Source: an uncultured Rhodospirillales bacterium
GTDB taxonomy: Bacteria; Pseudomonadota; Alphaproteobacteria; Acetobacterales; Acetobacteraceae
Reading direction: 5' to 3'
Length of the DNA stretch: 39,605 nucleotides
Assembly (NCBI GenBank): GCA_903893975.1
Contig: CAITOL010000155.1
Location: 1-39,605, forward strand
Positions within the stretch are counted from its first letter, which is position 1; every line of letters starts with the position of its first letter. The translations under genes were made by a program, and so were the position numbers. This document shows positions 1 through 7,911 of the stretch, in pieces. The notes beneath the pieces were generated by a model. The model saw only the letters and a list, made by a program, of their open reading frames with translations, was not told the DNA's origin and ran no database searches.

Positions 1-122
1 AAGAACCAAAAAAACTTCATATGATTCTTGCCTGCGGCGCACTCTCTCCGGTGAGAGTACGCCATCGGCAAGGCATGGAAAAAGTTTTTTTGCTTCTTTG
101 TTTTCAAACAAAGAAGACCCTT
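1..122. repeat. Composite palindromic intergenic repeat, copy 1 (left end cut by window)
   Basis: This copy aligns without any insertion or deletion to 19334-19455 (constant offset of 19333). Three nested parts are visible. The outer arms are an A7CTT tract at 8-17 and its exact inverse AAGT7 at 82-91. Inside them, a hairpin pairs 27-32 with 67-72, 36-39 with 60-63 and 41-46 with 53-58 around a TCCGGT loop. A second, perfect 11-bp palindrome lies at 93-116 with a TC centre. The T tract after a strong stem would suit a transcription terminator working in either direction. The repeat ends about 12 bases before the livHM start codon, so livHM has little room for its own promoter. Confidence 0.85.
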
Positions 123-133
123 GCTTCCCCCTT

Positions 134-1957
134 ATGACCTTCCTCCTAACCCAATTCCTAACCGGCCTGGCCGGCGCCTCCAGCCTGTTCCTGGTCGCCT
201 CCGGCCTGACGGTGATTTTCGGCGTCACCCGCGTCGTCAACTTCGCCCATGGCAGCCTGACCATGCTCGGCGCCTTCATCGGCTGGAGCATCCTGACCCA
301 CCTGCCGCGCGACCCGGCCTGGTTTGTCGCCGGGGTGCTGCTCACCGCGCTGGCAACCGCCGCGATCGGGGCGGTGATCGAGGCCGGGCTGCTGCGCTGG
401 ATTTATCGCGCGCCGGAATTGCTGCAATTGCTGGCGACCTTTGGTGTGGTGTTGGTGGTGCAGGATGCGGCGCTGTTCCTCTGGGGCCCCACTGACCTGC
501 CGCTGCCGCGGCCGCCCTGGTTGCGCCAGTTCGTCACCGTGCTGGACAGCCGGTTTCCCCTGTTCGACCTGATCCTGATCGGCATTGGCCCGGCGGTGCT
601 CGGCCTGTTGCTGCTGCTGTTCCACCGCACGCGCTGGGGCATGCTGGTGCGCGCGGCAACGCAGGATCGGGACATGGTGGGCGCGCTCGGCGTGGACCAG
701 CGGCGGCTGTTCACCAGCGTATTCGCCCTTGGCGCCGGTCTGGCCGGGCTGGGTGGGGCGCTGAGCCTGCCGGACGCCTCAGCCAATTTGCAGATCGACC
801 TCAACGTGATCACCGATGCCTTCGTCGTGGTTGTGGTCGGCGGCCTGGGCAGCCTGCCGGGCGCTTATCTGGCCGCGCTGCTGATCGGGGTGCTGCAAGC
901 CTTCGGCATCGTGCTGCTGCCCAAGGCGACCCTGGTGCTGGTGTTCGTGGTCATGGCGGTGGTGCTGGCGCTGCGGCCGCACGGGCTGCTCGGCCGCCCG
1001 CTGCCGGCCAACCGGGGGGAGGCTGATACCCTTACGCTGGTGCGTCCGGCGAGCACTGCGGCGCGCTGGCTGGCGCTGGCCGGGCTCGCCCTGGCGCTGG
1101 CGGCCCCGCTGCTGCTCGGGCCGTTTTTGCTGTCGGTCGCCACCGAAATGCTGATTGCCATCCTGTTCGCCGCCAGCCTGCACGTGATGATGGGGCCGGG
1201 CGGCATGGCGAGCTTCGGCCACGCGGCCTGGTTCGGGCTCGGCGCCTATGGCGCGGCGTTGGTGGCGAAAGCCTGGGCGGTGGCGATGCCGCTCGGCCTG
1301 CTCACGGCCCCGGTGCTGGCCGGCATCGTCGCCTGCGTGTTCGGCGCGCTGGTGGTGCGGCTCTCTGGGGTTTACCTGGCGATGCTGACCCTGGCCTTCG
1401 CGCAGATTGTCTGGGCGGTGGCGTTTCAGTGGAGCGGGCTGACCGGCGGCGACAATGGCGTGCTCGGGGTATGGCCCGCCGCCTGGGCGGCCGACCCGCG
1501 CGCCTTCTACCTTCTCGCCCTCGCGCTTTGCCTGGGCGGGGCGCTCGGGCTGCGGCGCGTGTTGTTCTCCCCCTTCGGCTACGCCTTGCGCGCCAGCCGC
1601 GATTCCGCCTTGCGGGCGGAGGCCATCGGCCTGCCGACCGCCCGGCTCCGGCTCGCCGCCTTCACCCTGGCCGGCGCCGCGGCCGGGCTCGCCGGTGGGC
1701 TGTTCACCTACGCCAAAGGCAGCGCCTTCCCCACCTATATCAGCGTCAGCCATTCGGTGGATGCGCTGATCATGGTGCTGCTCGGCGGGGTGCAGAGCAT
1801 GGCCGGCCCCATCGTCGGCGCCATCGCCTATACCGGCCTGTTCGACCTGCTGCTGGCCAGCGACTACTGGCGGGCGAAGCTTGGGCTGATCATCATCGCC
1901 CTGGTGCTGTTCTTCCCTGCCGGCATCGCCGGCACGCTGCGGCGGGGCCGGGCATGA
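134..1957 (+). CDS. livHM: Fused branched-chain amino acid-type ABC transporter permease (LivH-LivM)
   Basis: This 607-residue protein joins two inner-membrane permeases of the HAAT family. The LivH-like half (about residues 1-290) has the early GLTVIFGVTRVVNFAHG segment typical of LivH. The LivM-like half (about 320-600) has the GPGGMASFGHAAWFGLGAYG segment and a C-terminal GG-rich helix before LFFPAGIAGTLRRG. Many hydrophobic helices are evident. The ATG at 134 was chosen because the only upstream in-frame option is a TTG inside the repeat palindrome; no good ribosome-binding site is visible. The stop overlaps the livG start in an ATGA junction, so translation is probably coupled. Fused LivHM permeases are known in proteobacteria. 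The substrate could be branched-chain amino acids, amides or aromatic acids. No periplasmic binding protein lies in the window. Confidence 0.9.
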   Translation: MTFLLTQFLTGLAGASSLFLVASGLTVIFGVTRVVNFAHGSLTMLGAFIGWSILTHLPRDPAWFVAGVLLTALATAAIGAVIEAGLLRWIYRAPELLQLLATFGVVLVVQDAALFLWGPTDLPLPRPPWLRQFVTVLDSRFPLFDLILIGIGPAVLGLLLLLFHRTRWGMLVRAATQDRDMVGALGVDQRRLFTSVFALGAGLAGLGGALSLPDASANLQIDLNVITDAFVVVVVGGLGSLPGAYLAALLIGVLQAFGIVLLPKATLVLVFVVMAVVLALRPHGLLGRPLPANRGEADTLTLVRPASTAARWLALAGLALALAAPLLLGPFLLSVATEMLIAILFAASLHVMMGPGGMASFGHAAWFGLGAYGAALVAKAWAVAMPLGLLTAPVLAGIVACVFGALVVRLSGVYLAMLTLAFAQIVWAVAFQWSGLTGGDNGVLGVWPAAWAADPRAFYLLALALCLGGALGLRRVLFSPFGYALRASRDSALRAEAIGLPTARLRLAAFTLAGAAAGLAGGLFTYAKGSAFPTYISVSHSVDALIMVLLGGVQSMAGPIVGAIAYTGLFDLLLASDYWRAKLGLIIIALVLFFPAGIAGTLRRGRA

Positions 1958-2697
1958 GCGTGCTGGCGGTGGACGGGTTGCGCAAGCGCTTCGGCGGGGT
2001 GGAAGCGGTGGCGGGCGTGTCGTTCAGCGTCGCGCCGGGGGAAATGCTGGCGCTGATCGGCCCGAATGGCGCCGGAAAATCCACCTGTTTCAACATGCTG
2101 AACGGGCAAATTCCCGCCGATGCCGGTCGCATCCGGCTGGATGGCGCCGACATCACCGGCCTGCCGCCCCGCCGCATCGCCCGGCTGGGCGTCGGGCGCA
2201 CGTTTCAGATCACCGCCACCTTCGTGTCCATGACCGTGCGGGAAAACGTGCAGACCGCGCTCTCCGCCTATCACCGCGCCCATTGGCACCCGTGGCGCGA
2301 CGCGGGCCGGCACTATGTGGCGGAGGCTGATGCGCTGCTGGACCAGATCGGGCTCGCCGCGCAGGCCGACCGCGCCGCCGGGCTGCTGGCCTATGGCGAC
2401 CTGAAACGGCTGGAACTGGCGATGGCGCTGGCCAACCGGCCGCGCTTGCTGCTGATGGATGAACCCACCGCCGGCATGGCGCAGGCCGAGCGTGGCACGC
2501 TGATGCAGCTGGTGCGGCGGCTGACCCAGTCGCACGGCATCGCGGTGCTGTTCACCGAGCATGATATGGATGTGGTCTTCACCGTCGCGGACCGGATTTT
2601 GGTGCTCAACCGTGGCCGCTTGATCGCCGAGGGCGATGCCGCAACCATTCGCGCCAATGCCGAGGTGCAGGCGATTTACCTCGGTGGTGGCGCATGA
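1954..2697 (+). CDS. livG: ABC transporter ATP-binding protein LivG
   Basis: This is a 247-residue ATPase of the branched-chain amino acid (HAAT) importer family. The Walker A motif is GPNGAGKST near residue 37. The LivG-type segment GVGRTFQ follows it, and the Walker B region is LLLMDEPTAGM, with a switch His in FTEHDMD. The usual LSGG signature is not obvious: the sequence before Walker B reads LAYGDLKRLELAMAL, which is the variant commonly seen in LivG proteins. The start is set by the ATGA overlap with livHM, and the end overlaps livF in another ATGA. It would pair with LivF to drive the fused permease. Confidence 0.92.
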   Translation: MSVLAVDGLRKRFGGVEAVAGVSFSVAPGEMLALIGPNGAGKSTCFNMLNGQIPADAGRIRLDGADITGLPPRRIARLGVGRTFQITATFVSMTVRENVQTALSAYHRAHWHPWRDAGRHYVAEADALLDQIGLAAQADRAAGLLAYGDLKRLELAMALANRPRLLLMDEPTAGMAQAERGTLMQLVRRLTQSHGIAVLFTEHDMDVVFTVADRILVLNRGRLIAEGDAATIRANAEVQAIYLGGGA

Positions 2698-3404
2698 CCG
2701 CGCTGTTGCAGGTGCAGCATCTGCATGCCGGCTACGGCCAGGCGCAGGTGCTGGAAGATATCGACCTCGCCTTGCCCGAAGGGCAAGTCACCGCGCTGCT
2801 CGGCCGCAACGGCGCCGGCAAATCGACCTTGATCAAATCCATGATCGGCCTGGTCCGCCCGCGCAGCGGGGTGGTGCAGTTCGCCGGGCATGACGTCGCC
2901 GGCTGGGAACCTTACCGCATCGCCCGGCTTGGGCTGGGCTATGTGCCGGAAGAACGACGCATTTTCACCGATTTGACGGTGCGGGAAAATCTGGAAATTG
3001 GCCGCCAGCCCGCCCGCGCCGGCCGGCCGGCCTGGACGCCCGCGCGCCTGTTCGCCCTGTTCCCCAATCTCGGCGCCATGCAAGACCGGCGCGGCGGCAT
3101 GATGAGCGGCGGCGAGCAGCAAATGCTCACCATCGCCCGCACCTTGATGGGCAACCCGTCGCTGCTGCTGCTCGATGAACCCAGCGAGGGGCTGGCGCCG
3201 GTGATTGTCGCGCAAATGGCCGCCGCCATCCGGGCGCTGCGCACCGAAGGTGTCACGGTGCTGGTGGCGGAGCAAAACCTGCACTTCGCCGCCGGGGTGG
3301 CCGATCGGGCCGCTATCCTGGAAACCGGGCGTCTGGTCTGGACCGGCGACACGGCGGGCCTGCTGGCCGACCACGCCGCCCGGGCGCGCTATCTGGAACT
3401 TTAA
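2694..3404 (+). CDS. livF: ABC transporter ATP-binding protein LivF
   Basis: This 236-residue protein is the second ATPase of the HAAT importer. It carries Walker A GRNGAGKST, the LivF-typical GLGYVPEERRIF segment, signature MSGGEQQML, Walker B LLLLDEPSEGLAP and the terminal VLVAEQNLHFA switch region. It overlaps livG by 4 bases at its start. Its TAA stop lies in the tetramer TTAA at 3401-3404, which is shared with the stop of the convergent response regulator gene. livHM, livG and livF therefore form a tightly packed operon of three genes, and no terminator hairpin is visible between the convergent stops. Confidence 0.93.
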   Translation: MTALLQVQHLHAGYGQAQVLEDIDLALPEGQVTALLGRNGAGKSTLIKSMIGLVRPRSGVVQFAGHDVAGWEPYRIARLGLGYVPEERRIFTDLTVRENLEIGRQPARAGRPAWTPARLFALFPNLGAMQDRRGGMMSGGEQQMLTIARTLMGNPSLLLLDEPSEGLAPVIVAQMAAAIRALRTEGVTVLVAEQNLHFAAGVADRAAILETGRLVWTGDTAGLLADHAARARYLEL

Positions 3405-4102
3405 CCGCCGGGGTTGAGCCGGTAGCCGCCCCCCTCGGTCAGCAGCAGTTTCGCGTTGGCGGGATCGACCTCGATCTTCTGCCGCAGCCGGTAGATATGC
3501 GTCTCCAGCGTATGGGTGGTCGCGGCGGCGTTGTAGCCCCATACCTCCCCCAGCAGCACCGTGCGCGCCACCGCCTCACCATTGGCGCGATAGAGATATT
3601 TCAGCATCGCCGTTTCTTTTTCCGTCAGCCGGATGCGCTTGCCGCGCGCCACATCCTCCAACGCCTTGGCGGACGGGCGAAACACATAGCTGCCGATGGT
3701 GACGGAGGCATCGGCGCTGTTATCGAACTGGCGCAGTTGCGCCCGCAGCCGGGCCAGCAACTCGCCCATGCGGAATGGCTTGGCGATGCAGTCATTGGCA
3801 CCGGAATTCAGCCCGCGCACAATGTCCAACTCGGCGTCCGAGGCGGTCAGGATCAGGATCGGCACCTTCATGCCCTGCCGGCGCAAGGCGGCGCAGAAAT
3901 CGCGGCCGTCGCCATCGGGCAGGCCTACGGCGATAATCAGCGCATCGAACAGCGCCTCACCCTCGTGCAACATCTGCCCGGCGGCGGCCAGACTGCCCGC
4001 TTCCGTCACCGCGAATTCGTCACCGAGGCTGAGTTGTTCGGCCAGAATGGCGCGCAGCGCGGGATCGTCGTCAACGATCAGGATCGCACGTGCCATACGC
4101 AT
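3401..4102 (-). CDS. OmpR/PhoB-type response regulator lacking the phosphoacceptor Asp
   Basis: This 233-residue protein has an N-terminal receiver domain (about 5-120) and a C-terminal winged-helix DNA-binding domain (about 135-230). The latter contains RLTEKETAMLKYLYR and a TLETHIYRLRQKIE recognition region. Receiver landmarks include the acidic cluster D11-D12-D13, the Thr in ILILTAS and the Lys in AKPF. The phosphoacceptor position, expected as Asp in the usual LDVGLPDGDG context, is Ala58 (codon GCC at 3929-3931), one base from GAC. The protein is therefore probably not activated by normal aspartyl phosphorylation. The ATG at 4102 follows GGGGAGG at a good distance; a second ATG six bases further in is possible. 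No histidine kinase is adjacent. DNA targets are unknown. Confidence 0.88.
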   Translation of the reverse strand: MRMARAILIVDDDPALRAILAEQLSLGDEFAVTEAGSLAAAGQMLHEGEALFDALIIAVGLPDGDGRDFCAALRRQGMKVPILILTASDAELDIVRGLNSGANDCIAKPFRMGELLARLRAQLRQFDNSADASVTIGSYVFRPSAKALEDVARGKRIRLTEKETAMLKYLYRANGEAVARTVLLGEVWGYNAAATTHTLETHIYRLRQKIEVDPANAKLLLTEGGGYRLNPGG

Positions 4103-4394
4103 GCCAAACCTCCCCCAGCCCCGTGCTGATCACGGGTGGCACGCCTTATGCGATAAATCCGTCCCCCATGCGAGACATGCCGCGCCCCAACCTATCGCAT
4201 GGCTGGGCAGAAATTCACCCCGCAAGGCCGCCGGAGTGCCGATTTCGCCCGCACCCCCCGCGACAATCCGGCCACAGCGCCTATATGCACAGCAACGTGA
4301 TGCACCGGCGCGGTTTGCCCTTGCCCCGGATATGTCGCAATGATCGCCGCTCTCGTTCCCGGCTCGTCTGGTGGACGCTAACTTTGGATGCCTG
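4103..4394. other. Divergent intergenic region between the response regulator and ribA
   Basis: About 290 bases separate the two divergent starts, so promoters for both genes should lie here. I see an 8-bp inverted repeat, ATGCGATA at 4148-4155 and TATCGCAT at 4193-4200, 37 bases apart. I looked for the conserved blocks of an FMN riboswitch ahead of ribA and did not recognise them. Nothing else here can be assigned with confidence. Confidence 0.4.
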
Positions 4395-5534
4395 ATGAAT
4401 TCCATGCCGCGCGACCCGTCTGCTGCACTCCCGCCCGCCCCGCCGGTCCGCCCGGACCCGGAGGTGCTGCGCCTGCGCGCGGTGCATCGGGCGATGGCCG
4501 ATCTGCGCCGGGGCACGCCGGTGCTGCTGGATGGCACCACGCCGATGATCGTGCTGCCGGCGGAAACCGCCGGGGCCGACGGGCTGGCGGAAATCGCCGC
4601 GCTGGCGACCGGCCAGGCCCGCCTGCTGCTGGCCCGCAGTCGCGCCGATGCGGTGCTGGACGCCGCCCCCGCCGGGCCGATTGTGGCCGTGCAGGCGCCG
4701 AACGCGCTGTTTACCCCGGCGATGCTGCGCAGCCTCGCCGACCCAACGGCCGACCAGTTGCTCGGGCAGCCGCCGGTTGCCACCACGGTGCCGGACGGCG
4801 CTGCGGTGGCGCTCGCATTGGTTAAGCTCGCCCGGCTGCTGCCAGCGGCCTTGGTGGCGCCAGCCGATGCGGCCAGCGCCGCCGCGCGCGACCTGCTGGT
4901 GGTGCAAGCCGCTGATGTGCAGGCCTATCCGGCGGAAATTGCCGGCGGGCTGGTGCATGTGGCGGAAGCCAGCGTGCCCCTGGCCGATGCGCCGGACGCC
5001 CGCATCGTCGCCTTCCGCGCCCCGGATGGCGGCATCGAGCATCTCGCCATTCTCGTCGGCCAGCCGGAACAGGCGGAAGCGCCGCTGGTGCGGCTGCATT
5101 CGGAATGCTTCACCGGCGACCTGCTGGGCAGCCTGCGCTGCGATTGCGGTGAACAGCTGCGCGGCGCCATCGCCCGCATGGCGGCGGATGGGGCGGGCGT
5201 GCTGGTCTACCTCGCCCAGGAAGGCCGCGGCATCGGCCTGGCCAACAAATTGCGCGCCTACACGTTGCAAGACCGTGGGTTGGACACGCTGGATGCCAAC
5301 CGCGCTTTGGGCTGGGCGGCGGATGAACGTAACTTCCTGGTCGCCGCAACCATGCTGGAAGCCTTGGGCATCGGCGCCATCCGCCTGCTGACCAACAACC
5401 CGGAAAAAGTCGCCGCGATGGTGGCGTGCGGGGTGCAGGTAGTGGCGCGGGAAACCCATGCCTTTCCGGCCAATGGCGTGAATGACGCCTATCTGGCGAC
5501 CAAGGAACGGCGTTTCGGCCACCTGCTTGGCTGA
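4395..5534 (+). CDS. ribA: GTP cyclohydrolase II (riboflavin biosynthesis), long form
   Basis: RibA opens the imidazole ring of GTP, releasing formate and pyrophosphate, in the first step of riboflavin synthesis. The C-terminal part (about 200 residues) holds the family motifs: the zinc cysteines in HSECFTGD and LRCDCGEQL, the catalytic loop QEGRGIGL and the segment LTNNPEKV. The N-terminal 170-180 residues do not match the catalytic core. They resemble the extension common in alphaproteobacterial RibA and may be a decayed RibB-like domain. The start is uncertain: ATG 4395, ATG 4404 and GTG 4371 are all in frame and none has a strong ribosome-binding site. The gene runs directly into the next reading frame with a short overlap. 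Confidence 0.9.
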   Translation: MNSMPRDPSAALPPAPPVRPDPEVLRLRAVHRAMADLRRGTPVLLDGTTPMIVLPAETAGADGLAEIAALATGQARLLLARSRADAVLDAAPAGPIVAVQAPNALFTPAMLRSLADPTADQLLGQPPVATTVPDGAAVALALVKLARLLPAALVAPADAASAAARDLLVVQAADVQAYPAEIAGGLVHVAEASVPLADAPDARIVAFRAPDGGIEHLAILVGQPEQAEAPLVRLHSECFTGDLLGSLRCDCGEQLRGAIARMAADGAGVLVYLAQEGRGIGLANKLRAYTLQDRGLDTLDANRALGWAADERNFLVAATMLEALGIGAIRLLTNNPEKVAAMVACGVQVVARETHAFPANGVNDAYLATKERRFGHLLG

Positions 5535-6042
5535 AATTGCGCCCGACCGGATTGCAAACGTCACCGGCGATGGCTGGCTGCGCTTTCGCGGCCGGCAGGT
5601 CCGGGCCGCGCTCGGCCGTGGCGGGCTGCGCGCCGACAAGCAGGAAGGCGACGGCGCCACCCCGCTCGGCCGCCTGCCGCTGCGCCAGTTGCTCTACCGT
5701 GCCGACCGTGTGGCGATCCCGGCAACCCGGCTGCCGCGCGCGCCGATTGCGGCGGCAGACGGCTGGTGTGACGACCCTGATCATCCCGACTACAACCGCG
5801 CCATCCGCCTGCCCCACCCTGCCCGGAACGAATGCCTCTGGCGGCAGGATGCGGTCTATGACCTGATCGTCGTGCTCGGCTGGAACGATGCGCCAGTGGT
5901 CGGCAATCGCGGCAGCGCGATTTTCCTGCACCTCGCCCGCCCGGATTACGCCCCGACCGATGGCTGCGTCGCCCTGGCGCTGCCCGACCTGACCTGGCTG
6001 CTGGCGCAGGATGTCGCGGCGTTGGAAATCAGGGCGTCGTAA
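5527..6042 (+). CDS. YkuD-type L,D-transpeptidase family protein
   Basis: This protein of about 171 residues fits the small COG3786-type group within the YkuD family. The catalytic region carries His135 (FLHLARPD) and Cys147 in TDGCVAL, the usual His/Cys pair of L,D-transpeptidases. The conserved preceding segment GWCDDPDHPDYN is also present. No signal peptide is visible, which is common in this subgroup and leaves its site of action unclear. Related enzymes cross-link peptidoglycan or attach proteins to it. The start is ambiguous: TTG 5527 overlaps the ribA stop by 8 bases and gives a family-like N-terminus, while ATG 5482 would lie inside ribA. The stop overlaps the convergent HD gene by 14 bases. 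Confidence 0.8.
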   Translation: MAEIAPDRIANVTGDGWLRFRGRQVRAALGRGGLRADKQEGDGATPLGRLPLRQLLYRADRVAIPATRLPRAPIAAADGWCDDPDHPDYNRAIRLPHPARNECLWRQDAVYDLIVVLGWNDAPVVGNRGSAIFLHLARPDYAPTDGCVALALPDLTWLLAQDVAALEIRAS

Positions 6043-6676
6043 GGCCGAGTTCCGCCTCAAACGTCGCCAGAAATTCCGCGAGCATGGCGGTACGCTGCCG
6101 CGCCATCGCGGCGCCCGCCACGGTTTGAAACCCATCCTGCAATTTCAATAATTTGGCGCGGAAATGGTCGGTGGCGTAGCGCGCATCATCCAACGGGCGG
6201 CGCTCGCCGCGTGGGTCTTCCGGGTCGTATAACAATGATCCCATGCGCCCGGCGGTGTAGAAACAGCGGGCAATGCCAATGCCGCCGATGGCGTCTAACC
6301 GGTCGGCGTCCTGCAAAATCCGCGCTTCCAGCGTCTCCGGCGCGATGCCGGCGGAAAAACTATGCGCGGCAATGGCGTGTTCCACCGCGGCTATCCGGGC
6401 CTCCGGCCATTGCCGCGCCGCCAGGATCTCCCGCGCCCGCGCGGCCGCGAGCCGAGAGGCCTGCGCGCGCAACGGGGAGGATTTTTCCACCGCCACGCAA
6501 TCATGCAGCAGCACCGCGGCGGCCAGCACGTCCGCATCACCGCCTTCGATCGCGGCAATGGCGCGCGCGCTGACCCAAACGCGCTGCAAATGCGCCAGAT
6601 CATGCGCGCCATCGCCGCTATTGGGCAGCAGCGGCAATAATGCGTCGGCAAGGGCCTGATAGGGGGCGAAATTCAC
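6029..6676 (-). CDS. HD-domain phosphohydrolase (YedJ-like)
   Basis: This 215-residue cytosolic protein has the metal-binding pattern of HD hydrolases: His25 in AHDLAH, the central LLHD pair His58-Asp59, His100/His105 in the middle region and Asp123 in QDADRLDAIG. The closest named relatives I recognise are YedJ-type HD proteins; the substrate (a nucleotide or other phosphate ester) cannot be read from the sequence. The start is a GTG at 6676 with AGGA about nine bases upstream. It lies 32 bases downstream of the unknown gene on the same strand, so the two are probably co-transcribed. Confidence 0.82.
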   Translation of the reverse strand: MNFAPYQALADALLPLLPNSGDGAHDLAHLQRVWVSARAIAAIEGGDADVLAAAVLLHDCVAVEKSSPLRAQASRLAAARAREILAARQWPEARIAAVEHAIAAHSFSAGIAPETLEARILQDADRLDAIGGIGIARCFYTAGRMGSLLYDPEDPRGERRPLDDARYATDHFRAKLLKLQDGFQTVAGAAMARQRTAMLAEFLATFEAELGLTTP

Positions 6677-6708
6677 GGCGGGCCATCCTGGTTGCTCGGC
6701 CCGTTATG

Positions 6709-7755
6709 CTACCAGGTCATCGTATTGGCCAGCTTGGCGCCGCCGCGCGCGCTGCGGGCGGTGAACACGCTTTGCCATTCGGTGAAGCTCATATAGCGCG
6801 GGGCGAGGAACTGGTAGGTTTGTGCCACCAGCCGCCACACCTGGTCGTCGCTGCCGGATTTTGGCCGCTGCGCCACCTCGGCGGCATAGGCTTCCCAAGC
6901 GGCCAGGATCGGCTCCCACAGGCGCTGGCTGCGATAGAGCGTGTCGCGATTGGAGCGGATGAAGGCGCGTTGGCTGTCCTGATTGCGCAAGGCGGCCAGC
7001 GCTTCGCCGGTTTGCGCATCGATTTCGTCGAACCGGGCGGTGGTTTGGTTAACCGCCGTTTCGCAAAGGCGGAGGGTCTGGTTGAGCGCTTCCAACCGCG
7101 CCACCCCGCCGCGCTGCAAATGCGCCAATCCCTGCAACTGAGCCTGCATTACCTGCATCCGCTGCAGCAGGGTGAAGCGCAGCGCGTCGATAAACGATAA
7201 TTCATGCGCCAGCCCGTTGATAAGCTCCATCACCGCCGCACTGCCCGACAGGCCCAGTTCGTTCGCCACCCGGTCCACCGCGCGCTGGGTCAGGGCTTGC
7301 AGCGCCGGGTCGTGCTCGAGCCGGGCGCCGATCGTGTCGGGGGAAGCTTCGTCCACCTGCCCGGGGGCGATCCAGTCCAGCAATTGCAGCCATAGCCGGC
7401 CGCGGGCGCGGACGCGGAACATCTCCTCCGGGTGCCAACTCGCCTCCCCGGTTAATACCTCCGCCGGCAGCGGGTCGCCTGGGCGCAACTGCGCCACGTA
7501 ATCCAGGCTTTCGGCGATCAGGCCGAGCATGCGGCCGTCCGGCGTATCGTCGCCGATCTGGAATTCGCGCTGCAAGGACCGCAACGGCAGCGCCGCCTGC
7601 CGGTCGCCGAGGGAGACCACCATCACCGGCGTGGCATCCGATTCCGCGCGGCGGAACACAACCTCGCCCATCCGGGCGAACATGGGATGGTAGAGATGGC
7701 AAAGTTGACCATCGGGCTCAACAATAGCAAGTGCTTGGTCGGGCACGTGGTCCAT
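6709..7755 (-). CDS. Hypothetical protein with central alpha-helical region
   Basis: I do not recognise this 348-residue protein. It has no signal peptide and no clear membrane helix. The first 110 residues look like a mixed alpha/beta domain, with repeated hydrophobic strands such as PVMVVSLGDRQAALPLRS. Residues of about 170-290 are strongly helical, with Gln, Leu and Arg-rich heptad-like runs that could form a coiled coil or helical bundle. The C-terminus has a WRLVAQTYQFLAPRYMSF segment. ATG 7755 was preferred because GGAG sits six bases upstream; an in-frame ATG at 7785 has no such site. It is divergent from the EAL gene and upstream of the HD gene in the same direction. Confidence 0.7.
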   Translation of the reverse strand: MDHVPDQALAIVEPDGQLCHLYHPMFARMGEVVFRRAESDATPVMVVSLGDRQAALPLRSLQREFQIGDDTPDGRMLGLIAESLDYVAQLRPGDPLPAEVLTGEASWHPEEMFRVRARGRLWLQLLDWIAPGQVDEASPDTIGARLEHDPALQALTQRAVDRVANELGLSGSAAVMELINGLAHELSFIDALRFTLLQRMQVMQAQLQGLAHLQRGGVARLEALNQTLRLCETAVNQTTARFDEIDAQTGEALAALRNQDSQRAFIRSNRDTLYRSQRLWEPILAAWEAYAAEVAQRPKSGSDDQVWRLVAQTYQFLAPRYMSFTEWQSVFTARSARGGAKLANTMTW

Positions 7756-7911
7756 CACTGTCTCCAGGCAGGGCGCAGCAGACATGACAGGGAAGCCTTA
7801 ACCGGGGATTACGCGGCCGGAACCACGCCGCGCGCTCCAACCATTCAGTTTTAAGCCTTTAGTTAGAAATGTAGCGGAAATTGAGACCGTTCCAACGAAT
7901 CGAGATGCTAC
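7756..7911. promoter_or_regulatory. Divergent intergenic region, probably holding promoters for both flanking genes
   Basis: About 155 bases lie between two divergent start codons. The part around 7845-7900 is clearly richer in A+T than the neighbouring genes, as expected of promoter DNA. I could not assign a confident -35/-10 pair. Confidence 0.35.

Noticed and set aside
779-1753. Long antisense reading frame opposite livHM (about 324 codons)
   Set aside because: The translation is rich in Gly, Arg, Gln and His with no domain, as expected of the antisense of a G+C-rich membrane protein gene.
4103-4394. FMN riboswitch ahead of ribA
   Set aside because: The conserved FMN-element boxes are not present.
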